From NCBI RefSeq assembly GCF_900129325.1, contig NZ_FQUP01000001.1, positions 1,468,615 to 1,532,614 of the forward strand: a stretch of 64,000 nt of DNA. The letters are read 5' to 3'. Position numbers and translations under genes: made by a program. This document shows positions 24,812 through 34,632 of the stretch, piece by piece (the stretch's first letter is position 1; the number at the start of each line of letters is the position of its first letter). The stretch is from Kaistia soli DSM 19436 (GTDB taxonomy: Bacteria; Pseudomonadota; Alphaproteobacteria; Rhizobiales; Kaistiaceae). The notes beneath the pieces were generated by a model that was not told the origin of the DNA, searched no databases, and was given only the letters and a program-made list of their open reading frames with translations.

Positions 24812-25636
24812 ATGCTCACCGCCCTGACATTTCCCGCCATCGATCCGGTGCTGATCGAGATCGGGCCGTTCGCCATCCGCTGGTACGCGCTCGCCTATAT
24901 CGTCGGCATCCTGTTTGGATGGTGGTACGCGAAGCGCCTTGTGTCGGAGCCGCGCCTCTGGGGCGCGTCGGGTGCGCCGATCCGTCCCGTCGATCTCGAT
25001 GATTTCGTCATGTGGGCAACGGTCGGCATCATCGTCGGTGGCCGGCTCGGCTATGTGCTGTTCTACAATCTCGATGCCTTCCTCGCGGCGCCGCTGACCA
25101 TCTTCGAAGTTTGGCATGGCGGCATGTCGTTCCATGGCGGTTTCCTCGGGACCGTGGTCGCGATGGTGCTGTTTGCGCGGCGACGAGCCATTCCGTTTCT
25201 CTCGCTGATCGATGTCATCGCGCCAAGCGTCACCGTCGGGCTCTGCCTCGGCCGCCTCGCCAATTTCATCAACGGTGAGCTCTGGGGGCGGCCGAGCGAT
25301 ATGCCATGGGCGATGGTGTTTCCAAATGCCGACGGGCAGCCGCGCCATCCGAGCCAGCTCTATGAGGCGGCGCTCGAGGGCGTCGTGCTGTTCGTGGTGC
25401 TGCGCCTCCTGACGCACAGGCAGTTGCGCCTCAAGCAGCCCGGCTATGTCGCTGCGGTCTTCGCCATCGGCTATGGCCTGGCGCGTATCGTCTCCGAGTT
25501 CTTCCGCGAGCCGGATATCCAGATCGGCTATTTCTCAGGCGGTCTGACCATGGGCATGCTGCTGTCGCTGCCGATGGTGCTCGCCGGCATCGGATTGCTC
25601 GTCTATGTCCGCCGCCGCGACGCCAAGCGGGCCTGA
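24812..25636 (+). CDS. lgt: Prolipoprotein diacylglyceryl transferase
   Basis: A 274-residue integral membrane enzyme that moves diacylglycerol from phosphatidylglycerol to the lipobox cysteine of prolipoproteins. The Lgt signature [12 protein letters not shown] is present, followed by the essential-arginine region [21 protein letters not shown] and HPSQLYEA. About seven membrane helices are visible. The ATG at 24812 has AAGG 6 bases before it, which makes it a better start than the ATG at 24806. It would modify the three lipoproteins found elsewhere in this window. Its end overlaps the start of the methyltransferase gene by 32 bases. Confidence 0.95.
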   Translation: MLTALTFPAIDPVLIEIGPFAIRWYALAYIVGILFGWWYAKRLVSEPRLWGASGAPIRPVDLDDFVMWATVGIIVGGRLGYVLFYNLDAFLAAPLTIFEVWHGGMSFHGGFLGTVVAMVLFARRRAIPFLSLIDVIAPSVTVGLCLGRLANFINGELWGRPSDMPWAMVFPNADGQPRHPSQLYEAALEGVVLFVVLRLLTHRQLRLKQPGYVAAVFAIGYGLARIVSEFFREPDIQIGYFSGGLTMGMLLSLPMVLAGIGLLVYVRRRDAKRA

Positions 25637-26690
25637 GCCCTTCGTGACGCTGGAGCAGCGGCTCATCGCGCGGATCCTGGCGACCGGGCCGATCACCATT
25701 GCCGACTATATGGCAACCTGCCTCGGCGATCCCGAGCATGGCTACTACATGCGCCGCGATCCGTTCGGCGCCGCCGGCGATTTCGTGACCGCGCCCGAAA
25801 TCAGCCAGATGTTCGGCGAACTCATTGGGTTGTGGGCCGTGGAGACCTGGCGGCGCATGGGGCGGCCGGCGTCCTTTGTTCTCGGCGAATTCGGACCCGG
25901 CCGCGGCACGCTGATGGCCGATGCGCTGCGTGCCGCGCGTCTTGCTCCCGATTTCTTGGTCGCAGCGCGGATCGTGCTGGTCGAGACCAGTCCACATCTC
26001 AGGGAGATGCAGCGCACGCGGCTGGCCGGCCATGACGTCACATTCGCGGCCCGCGCCGAGGACCTTCCCGACGGTCCGGCGATCGTCATCGCCAATGAAT
26101 TCTTCGACGCCCTCCCAATCCGCCAGTTCGTGCGGATCGGCGACGGCTATGCCGAGCGCATGGTTGGTGTCGTCGACGAAAAGCTGGCCTTCGGGCTGCG
26201 GCCCGGCGCGGCCATCGAAGGCTTGCCGAGCCATCCACCCGAGGGCGCCGTCGTCGAAATTGCCGGTCCGGCCACCGCCGTGATGACGACATTGGCAGCG
26301 CGGATCACCGCGATGGGCGGTGCGGTGCTTGCCATCGACTACGGACATGACGGCGGTTTCGGCGATACCCTGCAGGCGATGCGCCGCCATGCTTTCGTCG
26401 CACCACTCGATGAGCCTGGCGCAGCAGACCTGACGGCGCATGTCGATTTCGCCGCTTTGGCCGCTTCGGCGCGGGCGGCTGGCGCTTCGGTGTTCCCGCT
26501 CATGATGCAGGGCGATTTCCTGCTCCGCCTCGGCCTTGTCGAGCGGGCAGGGCGCCTTGGTGCCGGAAAAGACGCCGCGGCACAGGAGGCGATCCGCGTT
26601 GCTGCTGAGCGTCTCGCCGGGCCGGAAGCGATGGGAACGCTGTTCAAGGTCCTGGTCGTCGCGCGAGATGGCCTCGTGCCGCCGTTCTGA
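25605..26690 (+). CDS. MidA/NDUFAF7-like SAM-dependent methyltransferase
   Basis: A 361-residue protein of the DUF185 / MidA family. The mitochondrial homologue NDUFAF7 methylates an arginine of a complex I subunit, so an assembly role in complex I is a reasonable inference. The SAM-binding loop is [14 protein letters not shown], preceded by the family segment [31 protein letters not shown], and [13 protein letters not shown] is conserved in the group. The first ATG lies inside the end of lgt (32-base overlap); a GTG at 25644 is an alternative. It is followed 18 bases later by pgeF, giving an lgt-methyltransferase-pgeF operon. Confidence 0.9.
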   Translation: MSAAATPSGPEPFVTLEQRLIARILATGPITIADYMATCLGDPEHGYYMRRDPFGAAGDFVTAPEISQMFGELIGLWAVETWRRMGRPASFVLGEFGPGRGTLMADALRAARLAPDFLVAARIVLVETSPHLREMQRTRLAGHDVTFAARAEDLPDGPAIVIANEFFDALPIRQFVRIGDGYAERMVGVVDEKLAFGLRPGAAIEGLPSHPPEGAVVEIAGPATAVMTTLAARITAMGGAVLAIDYGHDGGFGDTLQAMRRHAFVAPLDEPGAADLTAHVDFAALAASARAAGASVFPLMMQGDFLLRLGLVERAGRLGAGKDAAAQEAIRVAAERLAGPEAMGTLFKVLVVARDGLVPPF

Positions 26691-26708
26691 AGAAGGGAGA
26701 CGGAGCCG

Positions 26709-27485
26709 ATGAAGATCACCGCCGATGCGCTCGACCTGCCGGGCATCCGCCATGGCTTCTATACAAGGCAGGGCGGCGTTTCCGACGGCATCTATGCCAG
26801 CCTCAACTGCGGCGTCGGCTCGGAAGACGCACGCGACCTCGTGCTTGAGAACCGTGCCCGTGTGGCGCGCGACCTCGGCGTCGACGCCGACAAGCTGGCG
26901 ACCCCGTTCCAGGTGCACAGTCCTGATGTCGCGACAGTGGACGCGGTGTGGGAGACCGGAGCCGGCCCGAAGGCGGACGCCGTCGTCACGGGCCGGCCAG
27001 GTATCGCCGTCGGAATCGGTACGGCCGACTGTGGGCCACTGCTCTTCGCAGATCCGGCGGCGCGAGTGATCGGTGCCGCCCATGCCGGCTGGCGCGGCGC
27101 CTTCACCGGCGTCATCGAGGCGACGCTTGGCGCGATGGAGGCGCTCGGCGGCGATCGAGAGCGAATCACCGTCGTGCTTGGCCCGACCATTTCGGCATCC
27201 GCTTACGAGGTCGGCCCCGAATTCATCGCGCGCTTCCTCGCCGCCGATACCGCCAATGATCGCTTCTTCGCGCCATCGGAGAAGGCGGAACATCATTATT
27301 TCGACCTGCCGGCCTATATCGGCGCGCGGGCAAGGGCGGCGGGTGTCGGTCGTTTTCATGACCTCGCGCTCTGCACCTATGCCGATCCGGCGCGCTTCTA
27401 TTCCTATCGCCGCATGACGCATCAGGGCGAGGCCGACTACGGCCGCCTCCTTCACGCGATCGCACTCGACGATGATGAAACGTGA
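26709..27485 (+). CDS. pgeF: Peptidoglycan editing factor / laccase-domain protein
   Basis: A 258-residue protein of the YfiH / PgeF family. In E. coli PgeF hydrolyses wrongly made UDP-MurNAc-Ser to correct peptidoglycan precursors; related proteins were named polyphenol oxidases. The zinc-binding residues appear in VGIGTADCGPLLF (Cys) and AAHAGWRGAF (His), and the opening RHGFYTRQGGVSDG is the family start. The ATG at 26709 has a good GGGAGACGGAG site. It is the third gene of the operon with lgt and the methyltransferase. Confidence 0.93.
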   Translation: MKITADALDLPGIRHGFYTRQGGVSDGIYASLNCGVGSEDARDLVLENRARVARDLGVDADKLATPFQVHSPDVATVDAVWETGAGPKADAVVTGRPGIAVGIGTADCGPLLFADPAARVIGAAHAGWRGAFTGVIEATLGAMEALGGDRERITVVLGPTISASAYEVGPEFIARFLAADTANDRFFAPSEKAEHHYFDLPAYIGARARAAGVGRFHDLALCTYADPARFYSYRRMTHQGEADYGRLLHAIALDDDET

Positions 27486-27599
27486 TGCATGGATTTGACC
27501 GCGATTGAACGTTGCAGGAGCGGCGTTCTGGACCCACCCCGGTTTTGCCGTTAGACAGGGCCCAAGGGGCTCCGGACTTGTGCCGGCGGGACGATCACT

Positions 27600-28265
27600 A
27601 TGATTGAGAAGGGAAATTGGCCGGTTCGGGCCTTTGTCGCCATGACGGCGGCTATGGCCCTTTCGGCCTGCGGTGGCGGTGACGGTGTCACCGGCGCAGC
27701 CCAGTCCATGGCGACGGCGATCACGCCGACGGCCGTGGCACCGCCCGCCGTGCCCCTGTCTCAGGCGAAGATCGCGTTTGCACCGGTCACCGGCGCGCCA
27801 GCGACGATCCTCACCAATATTTCGGCGCAACTCGGCAAGGAGGCCTTCACCCAGCAGGTGAACCTCGTTCCGTCGAACGACCCCGAGGCCACCTACATCA
27901 TCAAGGGCTACCTCTCGGCAGTCGGCGACGCGTCAGGCACGATCCTCGTGTTTGTCTGGGACGTTTTCGATCGCAGCGGGCGGCGGGTCCACCGCATCTC
28001 GGGCCAGTCGATGGCACCCGGCGCGACGCGCGATCCCTGGTCAGGCGTCGATGCGGCGACCACGGCCGATGTGGCGCGCCAGACCATCAACGCGCTGGTC
28101 GATTGGGGCAGGGCAGGGCCGACTGCGGCGGCGGCTCCCGTTGCCGCACCAGTTGCCGTACCCGTGACAGTTGCTCCCTCGATCGACGCGATCCCATCGA
28201 CGACGCTGCCGCCCGAGACGGCACCTGCGGCCGCGCCGATCATATTGCCGGCGGGTTCGGGCTGA
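27600..28265 (+). CDS. Putative lipoprotein of unknown function
   Basis: A 221-residue exported protein. A signal peptide ends in the lipobox L-S-A-C with Cys24. The middle (about 60-165) is a folded region with [25 protein letters not shown] and [38 protein letters not shown], the pattern of conserved rhizobial lipoproteins of unknown role. The last 50 residues are a low-complexity tail rich in Ala, Pro and Val. It is a single gene with its own upstream gap and lies ahead of prs. I do not recognise a function. Confidence 0.8.
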   Translation: MIEKGNWPVRAFVAMTAAMALSACGGGDGVTGAAQSMATAITPTAVAPPAVPLSQAKIAFAPVTGAPATILTNISAQLGKEAFTQQVNLVPSNDPEATYIIKGYLSAVGDASGTILVFVWDVFDRSGRRVHRISGQSMAPGATRDPWSGVDAATTADVARQTINALVDWGRAGPTAAAAPVAAPVAVPVTVAPSIDAIPSTTLPPETAPAAAPIILPAGSG

Positions 28266-28337
28266 GGCCGATCCGAAGCCGGCGGAATCACGTTTGCAGT
28301 GCGGTGGCCGAGTTGCTACAACGCCGCCGCGCCATAG

Positions 28338-28359
28338 AACGATCCCAAACCGGATCGTT
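28338..28359 (+). promoter_or_regulatory. Inverted repeat in the prs leader
   Basis: A perfect 8-bp inverted repeat, AACGATCC / GGATCGTT, with a 6-base loop, ending 40 bases before the proposed prs start. No T run follows. It may be an operator or an mRNA leader structure that regulates prs. Confidence 0.4.
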
Positions 28360-28398
28360 AAGCCCATCTGCACCAAGGACGAACGGGGACCCGAAACC

Positions 28399-29331
28399 TT
28401 GAAACTGGTTGCCGGAAACTCCAACAGGGTGCTCGCCGAGGCGATCGCCACCTATCTCGAAATCCCCTTGGCCAAATGCCTCGTGCGGCGCTTTGCCGAC
28501 CAAGAGATCTTTGTTGAGATCCAGGAGAACGTGCGCGGCGAGGATGTGTTCGTCATCCAGTCGACGAGTTTTCCGGCCAACGACCATCTCATGGAGCTGC
28601 TGATCATCATCGATGCGTTGCGTCGCTCTTCCGCGCGCCGCATTACGGCCGTGCTGCCCTATTTCGGCTATGCACGGCAGGATCGCAAAGCAGGCCCGCG
28701 CACGCCGATCTCGGCCAAGCTGGTGGCCAATCTCATCACCCATGCTGGTGCCGACCGCGTGCTGACGCTTGATCTGCATGCCGGCCAGATCCAGGGCTTC
28801 TTCGACATTCCAACCGACAATCTCTTTTCGGTGCCGGTCATCACCCGCGACATCAAGGAGCACTATGAGCTCCAGAACGTCATGGTGGTTTCGCCGGATG
28901 TCGGCGGCGTGGTGCGTGCCCGTGCGCTCGCCAAGCGCATCGACGCGCCGCTCGCCATCGTCGACAAGCGCCGCGAGCGCCCCGGCGAATCCGAAGTGAT
29001 GAACATCATCGGCAATGTCGAGGGGCGGGACTGCATCCTGTTCGACGACATCGTCGATTCGGGTGGCACGCTCTGCAATGCGGCGGAAGCGCTGGTCGCC
29101 AAGGGTGCGAAGTCGGTCGTTGCCTATATCACGCATGGCGTGCTCTCTGGCGGCGCGGTGGCCCGGATCGCCGGCTCGATGCTGAAGGAACTGGTGATCA
29201 CCGATTCGATCCAGCCGACCGAGGCAGTCCAGAGCGCGGCCAATATCCGCGTCACCTCGATTTCGACGCTGATCGGCGAAGCCATCAACCGCACGGCCAG
29301 CGAGAAGTCGGTCTCGAGCCTCTTCAGCTGA
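28399..29331 (+). CDS. prs: Ribose-phosphate pyrophosphokinase
   Basis: A 310-residue PRPP synthetase that turns ribose 5-phosphate and ATP into PRPP, needed for purine, pyrimidine, histidine, tryptophan and NAD synthesis. Clear motifs are [25 protein letters not shown], the catalytic YARQDRK loop, SAKLVANLI and the PRPP motif [11 protein letters not shown]. The start is TTG at 28399, giving MKLVAGNSN, the normal beginning; no ATG exists at the right place and GGGGAC lies about 9 bases upstream. The adenine salvage gene apt, which consumes PRPP, is 5 kb away. Confidence 0.95.
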   Translation: MKLVAGNSNRVLAEAIATYLEIPLAKCLVRRFADQEIFVEIQENVRGEDVFVIQSTSFPANDHLMELLIIIDALRRSSARRITAVLPYFGYARQDRKAGPRTPISAKLVANLITHAGADRVLTLDLHAGQIQGFFDIPTDNLFSVPVITRDIKEHYELQNVMVVSPDVGGVVRARALAKRIDAPLAIVDKRRERPGESEVMNIIGNVEGRDCILFDDIVDSGGTLCNAAEALVAKGAKSVVAYITHGVLSGGAVARIAGSMLKELVITDSIQPTEAVQSAANIRVTSISTLIGEAINRTASEKSVSSLFS

Positions 29332-29343
29332 TCGGACGCGGCG

Positions 29344-29856
29344 ATGAGTGATCGCGCCGCGCCGATACCGTCAAATGGCACCGGTCTTTCGATCGGTGGC
29401 ACCGGCATGCTCGCCGCCGCAACGCATTGGCTCGCCGCCCGTGAGGCGCAGACACTGGTCGTCTCGCGGCATGCACGCCGCTTCACCGGCGATAGCGAAC
29501 GCATGGTCGCGCTCGACGCAGACTGGACGCAGCCGGATTTTCTCGCGGCCATCGAGACCCGCCTCGCCGCGATGCCGCCGGTCAGCCGGGCGCTGCTGTG
29601 GCTTCACAAGATGGACCAGCATCTCTCGCCGCTCATGGGTTTGCTCGGATCGGCGCGCATCATTCTCATGCTCGGCAGCATGGATGGGCGGCCGGCGCTG
29701 CCCGGTACCGAAGGCATCGTGACGGTGCGGCTCGGCAGCGTGGCGACGGCCGGCGGGCGACGCTGGTTGTCCAACGACGAGATTTCGGCCGGCGCGATCA
29801 AGGCGCTGGAGGATGGTCGCGACCGGATCGTCGGTGAATTGAAGCCGATCAGCTGA
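29344..29856 (+). CDS. Small Rossmann-fold (SDR-like) protein
   Basis: A 170-residue protein with a short-chain-dehydrogenase-like nucleotide-binding start: strand, GGTGMLAAATHW (18-29), then LVVSRHARR and a Val-Ala-Leu-Asp-Ala-Asp (VALDAD) strand end, all in SDR spacing. The usual SDR catalytic Tyr-x-x-x-Lys is not visible and the chain is short, so it may bind NAD(P) without a classical dehydrogenase reaction. It lies 12 bases after prs and before rplY, so it is probably co-transcribed with prs. Function unknown. Confidence 0.75.
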   Translation: MSDRAAPIPSNGTGLSIGGTGMLAAATHWLAAREAQTLVVSRHARRFTGDSERMVALDADWTQPDFLAAIETRLAAMPPVSRALLWLHKMDQHLSPLMGLLGSARIILMLGSMDGRPALPGTEGIVTVRLGSVATAGGRRWLSNDEISAGAIKALEDGRDRIVGELKPIS

Positions 29857-29905
29857 CGCTTGCGGCGCTTCGCCTTGTTCTCAAGGCATCCCTCGTCTAT
29901 AAGCA

Positions 29906-29956
29906 CCGCGGCTGCGCCGACACCCCTGGAGGCACCGCGGCCGTTTTTCGTTTTTC
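29906..29956 (+). terminator. Possible terminator or attenuator before rplY
   Basis: Two CCGCGG blocks (29906-29911 and 29935-29940), with a further GCC/GGC pair inside them, can fold into a stem. TTTTTCGTTTTT follows about 3 bases later, just before the rplY ribosome site. The stem is interrupted, so it is a moderate candidate either for the end of the upstream unit or for control of rplY. Confidence 0.4.
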
Positions 29957-29970
29957 AAAGGAGAATTCCG

Positions 29971-30588
29971 ATGAGCACTTCCTACGAGCTCACGGCCTCC
30001 GTGCGCAACCGCGTGGGCAAGGGGGCCGCCCGGGCGTCGCGTCGCGAAGGCAAGATCCCGGCTGTCATCTATGGTGACAAGCAGACCCCCCTCGCGATCG
30101 AACTGTCGCACAAGGACGTGTTCCTGAAGCTGCACGCTGGCGGCTTCCTCACGACCGTTGCCACGATCAATGTCGACGGCAACAAGATTCGCGTCATTCC
30201 GCGCGACTTCGCGCTGGACCCGGTCTCCGACCAGCCGATCCATGTCGACTTCCTGCGCATCACCGAAGGCAGCACGATCCACGTCCAGATCCCTGTTCAG
30301 GTGATCAACGAGGACAAGTCCCCCGGCCTCAAGGCGGGCGGCGTGCTCAACATTGTCTCGCATGAAATCGACGTGAATTGCCCGGCCGATGCTATTCCGG
30401 ACCACATTGTCGTCGATCTGACCGGCCTCAATATCGGCGACTCGGTGCACCTCTCGTCGATCGCTCTGCCGGAAGGCGTCAAGCCGACTTCCTCCGAAGA
30501 TGCGACGCTTGCGACCATCGCTCCGCCGGCCGCGCTGACGACCGAAGAGCAGGCCGAGGACGCGGCGGCTGCGGCCGCCAAGGCCTAA
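29971..30588 (+). CDS. rplY: 50S ribosomal protein L25 / Ctc
   Basis: A 205-residue L25 of the long CTC type, which binds 5S rRNA. The N-terminal L25 domain is clear in [32 protein letters not shown], then the C-terminal TL5/Ctc domain follows ([58 protein letters not shown]). An acidic, alanine-rich tail ends the chain. The start has a near-perfect AAAGGAG. Pth follows 33 bases later, a pairing seen in many alphaproteobacteria. Confidence 0.95.
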   Translation: MSTSYELTASVRNRVGKGAARASRREGKIPAVIYGDKQTPLAIELSHKDVFLKLHAGGFLTTVATINVDGNKIRVIPRDFALDPVSDQPIHVDFLRITEGSTIHVQIPVQVINEDKSPGLKAGGVLNIVSHEIDVNCPADAIPDHIVVDLTGLNIGDSVHLSSIALPEGVKPTSSEDATLATIAPPAALTTEEQAEDAAAAAAKA

Positions 30589-30621
30589 GACGCAATCCCG
30601 GTTCATAGCGGGGAGAGCGTC

Positions 30622-31308
30622 ATGCTCCTCATCGTCGGCCTCGGAAATCCCGGTGGCCAGTATGCTCTGAACCGGCACAATATCGGCTTCATGGCGGCGG
30701 ATGCGATACACCGCCGCCATGGCTTCTCGCCCTGGCGCTCGCGCTTCCAGGCCGAGGTCGCGGAAGGCGTTCTGCAGGGCCGCAAGGCGCTGCTGATGAA
30801 ACCGCAGACCTATATGAACGAGAGTGGCCGGGCCGTCGCCGAGGCGGCGCGTTTTCTCAAGATCCCCAACGCCGACATCATCGTGATGCATGACGAACTT
30901 GACCTGCCGCCCGGCAAGATCCGGATGAAGCAGGGCGGCGGACATGGCGGCCATAACGGCCTCAGATCCATCACGGCCCATCTTGGCGACGACTATCGGC
31001 GCCTGCGCCTCGGCATCGGCCATCCCGGCGCCAAGGAGCTCGTGCATGGCTATGTGCTGCACGATTTCGCGCGTCCGGATGGCGCCTGGGTCAATCCGCT
31101 CCTGGATGCGATCGCCGAGAATGCCGGCCTGCTCGCCGATGGCAAGGACAACACCTTCGCCAACCGCCTGCACCGCGCCGCCGAGCCGGAAAAGCCCGCG
31201 GCAAAGCCGGCTGCTCCGGCCACTGCAGCCGCTGAGCCCACCAGGGCGCCAGTTGCGGACAATCCGCTGGCCGCGGGGTTGAAGAAGCTGTTCGGCAAGG
31301 GCGACTAG
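30622..31308 (+). CDS. pth: Peptidyl-tRNA hydrolase
   Basis: A 228-residue peptidyl-tRNA hydrolase that releases peptides from drop-off peptidyl-tRNAs. Catalytic-site residues are in place: Asn9 and His19 in [16 protein letters not shown], the conserved MNESG and the [14 protein letters not shown] loop with the catalytic Asp, then [12 protein letters not shown]. The E. coli enzyme is about 194 residues; here about 35 extra C-terminal residues form an Ala/Pro-rich linker and a short basic end ([12 protein letters not shown]), which rhizobial enzymes often have. It is in a plausible operon with rplY. Confidence 0.95.
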   Translation: MLLIVGLGNPGGQYALNRHNIGFMAADAIHRRHGFSPWRSRFQAEVAEGVLQGRKALLMKPQTYMNESGRAVAEAARFLKIPNADIIVMHDELDLPPGKIRMKQGGGHGGHNGLRSITAHLGDDYRRLRLGIGHPGAKELVHGYVLHDFARPDGAWVNPLLDAIAENAGLLADGKDNTFANRLHRAAEPEKPAAKPAAPATAAAEPTRAPVADNPLAAGLKKLFGKGD

Positions 31309-31495
31309 TACGATCCGTTAGCCGAGCGGCCGCCGGCGGCCATGCGGCGACGTCCTGAAAGGCGTAACGGCGAATGGCGGGTTGCCGATCAGGGCCGCTG
31401 GGCGCTATGGAGCAGCAGAACATCGCTTTGGCAGGCGCGGCGCTCATCGGCGCGCGGTTCTCTGCCGGTCCGTCTTCGTGAACTGAAAGAGCATC

Positions 31496-32590
31496 ATGGG
31501 CTTCAAATGCGGGATCGTCGGCCTGCCGAATGTCGGCAAGTCGACACTCTTCAACGCGCTGACCAAAACGGCGGCAGCGCAGGCGGCGAACTATCCGTTC
31601 TGCACGATCGAGCCGAATACCGGCGAGGTGGCGGTGCCTGACCCGCGCCTTGACGAGCTTTGCCGCATCGGCAAGTCGCAGCAGATCGTGCCGACGCGGC
31701 TGACCTTCGTCGATATCGCCGGCCTCGTGCGCGGCGCGTCGAAGGGCGAGGGACTCGGCAATCAGTTCCTGGCCAATATCCGCGAGGTCGACGCGATCGC
31801 GCATGTGCTGCGCTGCTTCGAGGATGGCGACATCACGCATGTCGAGAACCGGATTGATCCGGTGGCGGATGCCGAGACCGTCGAGACCGAACTCATGCTC
31901 GCCGATCTCGACAGCCTCGAGCGCCGCGTCGTGCCGCTGAAGAAGCGGGCTGGCGCCGACAAGGACGCCAAGCAGCAGGTCGAACTGATGGAAGGCGCGC
32001 TCGCGCTTCTGCGCGAAGGCTTGCCAGCCCGCCAGCTCAAGGTCTCGGCCGAGGATCGCGCCGCTTTCGACGCGCTGAACCTGCTGACGTCGAAGCCCGT
32101 GCTCTATGTCTGCAATGTCGAGGAGGCTTCGGCCGCCACTGGCAACGCCTATTCGCAGAAGGTCGAGGCGATGGCCAAGGCCCAGGGCGCGGGCTGCGTG
32201 GTGATCTCGGCAGCGATCGAGTCGGAGATCGCGCAGCTCGATCCCGCCGAGCAGAAGGACTTCCTGGAGACGCTCGGACTGGAAGAGCCGGGTCTCGACC
32301 GCCTGATCCGCGCCGGCTATGCGCTTCTCGGGCTCATCACCTATTTCACGGTCGGTCCGAAGGAAGCGCGCGCCTGGACGATCACCGCCGGCACGCGGGC
32401 ACCGCAGGCTGCCGCCGTGATCCATACGGATTTCGAACGCGGCTTCATCCGCGCCCAGACCATCGCCTATGAGGACTATGTGCGTCTCGGTGGCGAGGCA
32501 GGCGCCAAGGAAGCCGGCCGGGCCCGGGACGAAGGTAAGGAGTATGTCGTCGCCGATGGCGACGTGCTGCTCTTCCGCTTCAACACCTGA
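31496..32590 (+). CDS. ychF: Redox-regulated ATPase YchF (OLA1-type)
   Basis: A 364-residue YchF/OLA1 P-loop protein of the Obg superfamily, which binds ATP rather than GTP and associates with ribosomes. G1 is GLPNVGKS (9-16), G3 is DIAGLV and the G4 position reads NVEE instead of NKxD, as the family should. The coiled-coil insert (about 130-180) and the C-terminal TGS-like domain, [35 protein letters not shown], are complete. It lies 187 bases after pth and converges on the DUF4282 gene. Confidence 0.95.
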   Translation: MGFKCGIVGLPNVGKSTLFNALTKTAAAQAANYPFCTIEPNTGEVAVPDPRLDELCRIGKSQQIVPTRLTFVDIAGLVRGASKGEGLGNQFLANIREVDAIAHVLRCFEDGDITHVENRIDPVADAETVETELMLADLDSLERRVVPLKKRAGADKDAKQQVELMEGALALLREGLPARQLKVSAEDRAAFDALNLLTSKPVLYVCNVEEASAATGNAYSQKVEAMAKAQGAGCVVISAAIESEIAQLDPAEQKDFLETLGLEEPGLDRLIRAGYALLGLITYFTVGPKEARAWTITAGTRAPQAAAVIHTDFERGFIRAQTIAYEDYVRLGGEAGAKEAGRARDEGKEYVVADGDVLLFRFNT

Positions 32591-32605
32591 GAGGCGCTGC
32601 CGCCC

Positions 32606-33889
32606 TCAGCCGCGGTCCTGATCGGGTCGCGGCCGGCGGCGCTTCAGCGGTGTCTGCCCGCCTTTGGCCGGATGGCGCGTGTTGCCGCGATTCTTGGCTG
32701 CTGCGGTCTTCTGCGGCGGCTGGCCTTGCGGCTTTTCGCGCTCGCTCTCCGACGCCTTGGCGGCAGGGGCCCGCAAGATCGGGCCCGCATGATCCGCAAC
32801 AGCGGCCTTTTCCGGCGGAACCACGACCGGAGCGGCGTCCGTGACCGCGCCGTTCACCTCGGTCGCATGGCCGTTGCGACGGCGGGCCTTTTCCTTTGGC
32901 AGTCCCGACGAGAGCGCGATCGGCGCATCATCCGTCTCCGACTGGTCGGACTCACGCGTAGCAATGAAGGCGGGAAGCGCCGTGACGTCGCCCGTATCGA
33001 CGGGCATAGCGACGGCTGGTCGGCGCGGCTCGGCGGGTAGAGGCGCGACGTCCGAGGGACGCGTGCGCCGTTCGGAGAGTTGGCTCTCCAGTCCCTCGGC
33101 GAGACTCGCCCGCATCGCTTCGCTGCTCGAAGGCTCGGAGAGGCGCTTTAGCGCGTGCTCGATCGGCGGCTCTGTCCGGCCGGCCGGACGTCCCGGTATC
33201 TCGCGCGGCGGCGTCTTCGGCTCGCTGCGATCAGGAACGGTGATAATTGGCGGCGAGCGACGCTCGGCTGCGCGGCTTTCAGCGGCTGTCTCGCGCATTC
33301 GCACGGGCGGCTCGACGGCCTCGATCTCAACCACAGGCTTCGGCTCTGGCGGCTTCGCCTCGTTTGCCCGGGGCTGCGTCGGGCGGACATCCCAGGCCTT
33401 CGGCTCGACGCGGCCCTGGTCGGGCGCGAACGGGTCACGGGCCTCGCTCTCAGTCTCGGTCGGCTGCAGTTCGACGGGTCGGTGGTCGATCGCGGGCCGT
33501 TCCGGCGCGGCCTCTGCGCGGGCGGCGGCGCGCTCGCGTGCTTCCGCAACGCGGCGATCCAGCCGGGCCGTGTCATTCTCAGACATCGCAGGAATCTGCG
33601 GCGCAAGGCTGCGCTCGGCAATGTCCATCAGGTTTTCGTTGACGCGAAAGAGGATGACGATCGCTTCGCAAGCGACGCGCGCGGCTATGATGCCAACCAG
33701 CGTGCCGATGATCGAAATCGCAATGAGAATGAGGCCCGGCAGCGCATTCTCGCCGACCATGGCAAGGCCGGACACAAGACCCCATACGCCGAACAGCACC
33801 GCGATGGCTGAGACAAGCCAGAAGAGCAGTTCCATCGCAGACGGCGCGACGAAACGATCCCATTTGAAGACATCGAAGAAGGAATTCAT
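32606..33889 (-). CDS. DUF4282 membrane protein with long disordered tail
   Basis: A 427-residue protein. The first 95 residues are a DUF4282 domain: FKWDRFVAPSAMELLFWLVSAIAVLFG with a membrane helix (about 18-45) and a second helix (about 50-78), ending in FRVNENLMDI. The remaining 330 residues have no hydrophobic segment and are rich in Pro, Glu, Arg, Ala and Ser, so they are probably an unstructured cytoplasmic tail. Most DUF4282 proteins end soon after the second helix, so the tail is a local addition. Role unknown. It is convergent with ychF and 91 bases from the GST gene. Confidence 0.85.
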   Translation of the reverse strand: MNSFFDVFKWDRFVAPSAMELLFWLVSAIAVLFGVWGLVSGLAMVGENALPGLILIAISIIGTLVGIIAARVACEAIVILFRVNENLMDIAERSLAPQIPAMSENDTARLDRRVAEARERAAARAEAAPERPAIDHRPVELQPTETESEARDPFAPDQGRVEPKAWDVRPTQPRANEAKPPEPKPVVEIEAVEPPVRMRETAAESRAAERRSPPIITVPDRSEPKTPPREIPGRPAGRTEPPIEHALKRLSEPSSSEAMRASLAEGLESQLSERRTRPSDVAPLPAEPRRPAVAMPVDTGDVTALPAFIATRESDQSETDDAPIALSSGLPKEKARRRNGHATEVNGAVTDAAPVVVPPEKAAVADHAGPILRAPAAKASESEREKPQGQPPQKTAAAKNRGNTRHPAKGGQTPLKRRRPRPDQDRG

Positions 33890-33980
33890 ACCGTCATCCC
33901 GGCAGGATCAGCATGGTACCCCCTCGCAAGCCTGAAGCTAAGGGACACCATGGTCAAGGCGGCAAGGCACTGTGCCGCCG

Positions 33981-34619
33981 TCACATTTCCTTCAGCGCCG
34001 CCTCTTCCCACGCCTTGAAGCCCGGATCGGCGAGCAGCGTCGCGACATAAGCCTCGGAAGCGTCCGAAAGCGTCGGCCCATAGGTTCGAAAACGACTCGC
34101 GACCGGCGCGAACATCGCATCGGCGATGCAGAAGCGCCCAAAAAGATAGGGCCCGCCAGCGCCGAATCGCGACCTGCAATCAGCGAAGATTGCATCGATG
34201 CGCTGAATATCGGTCTCGACACCCTCGGCGTCCAGTCCCTCGCCGGGACGCGCGGCAAAGAGATCCATCGGCATCGCCATGCGCATCGATCGGAAGCCGG
34301 CATGCATCTCGGCCGAAACGGCGCGTGCGATGGCCCGCGCTGCCGCATCGCGGGGCCAGAGATCGGGAAAGCTCTCGGCGAGATATTCGCAGATGGCGAG
34401 CGAATCCCACACCGTCACCGGTTCTTCCGGGCGGTGGTCGACGAGCACCGGCACGAGGCCAGACGGGCTGAAGCGCGTGATCGCCGCCTTGGTCGCGGGA
34501 CTGCGGAGCGGGGTTACCACCGCGTCGAAATCGGCGCCCGTCGCGGCAAGCGCCATGAAGGGGCGCAGCGACCAGCTCGACCAGATGCGCGTGCCGATAT
34601 GCAGCGTGAAATCCGTCAT
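33981..34619 (-). CDS. Glutathione S-transferase family protein
   Basis: A 212-residue GST. The N-terminal thioredoxin-like domain begins LHIGTRIWSSWSLRPFMAL, with Ser residues near the usual catalytic position, and continues to the glutathione-binding FSPSGLVPVLVDH ... VWDSLAICEYLAESFPDLWP. The C-terminal helical domain contains GPYLFGRFCIADAMFAPVASRF, a strong GST signature. The substrate is not known. It starts 13 bases after apt, so the two are probably co-transcribed. Confidence 0.92.
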   Translation of the reverse strand: MTDFTLHIGTRIWSSWSLRPFMALAATGADFDAVVTPLRSPATKAAITRFSPSGLVPVLVDHRPEEPVTVWDSLAICEYLAESFPDLWPRDAAARAIARAVSAEMHAGFRSMRMAMPMDLFAARPGEGLDAEGVETDIQRIDAIFADCRSRFGAGGPYLFGRFCIADAMFAPVASRFRTYGPTLSDASEAYVATLLADPGFKAWEEAALKEM

Positions 34620-34632
34620 GGCGTCAATCCGG

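Noticed and set aside
25431-27830. A 799-codon open frame on the minus strand.
   Set aside because: It is antisense to lgt, the methyltransferase, pgeF and part of a lipoprotein gene, all with clear motifs on the plus strand, and has no domain of its own.
32587-32609. CTGAG / CTCAG pairing at the convergent ychF and DUF4282 ends.
   Set aside because: Mostly explained by the complementary stop codons TGA and TCA.
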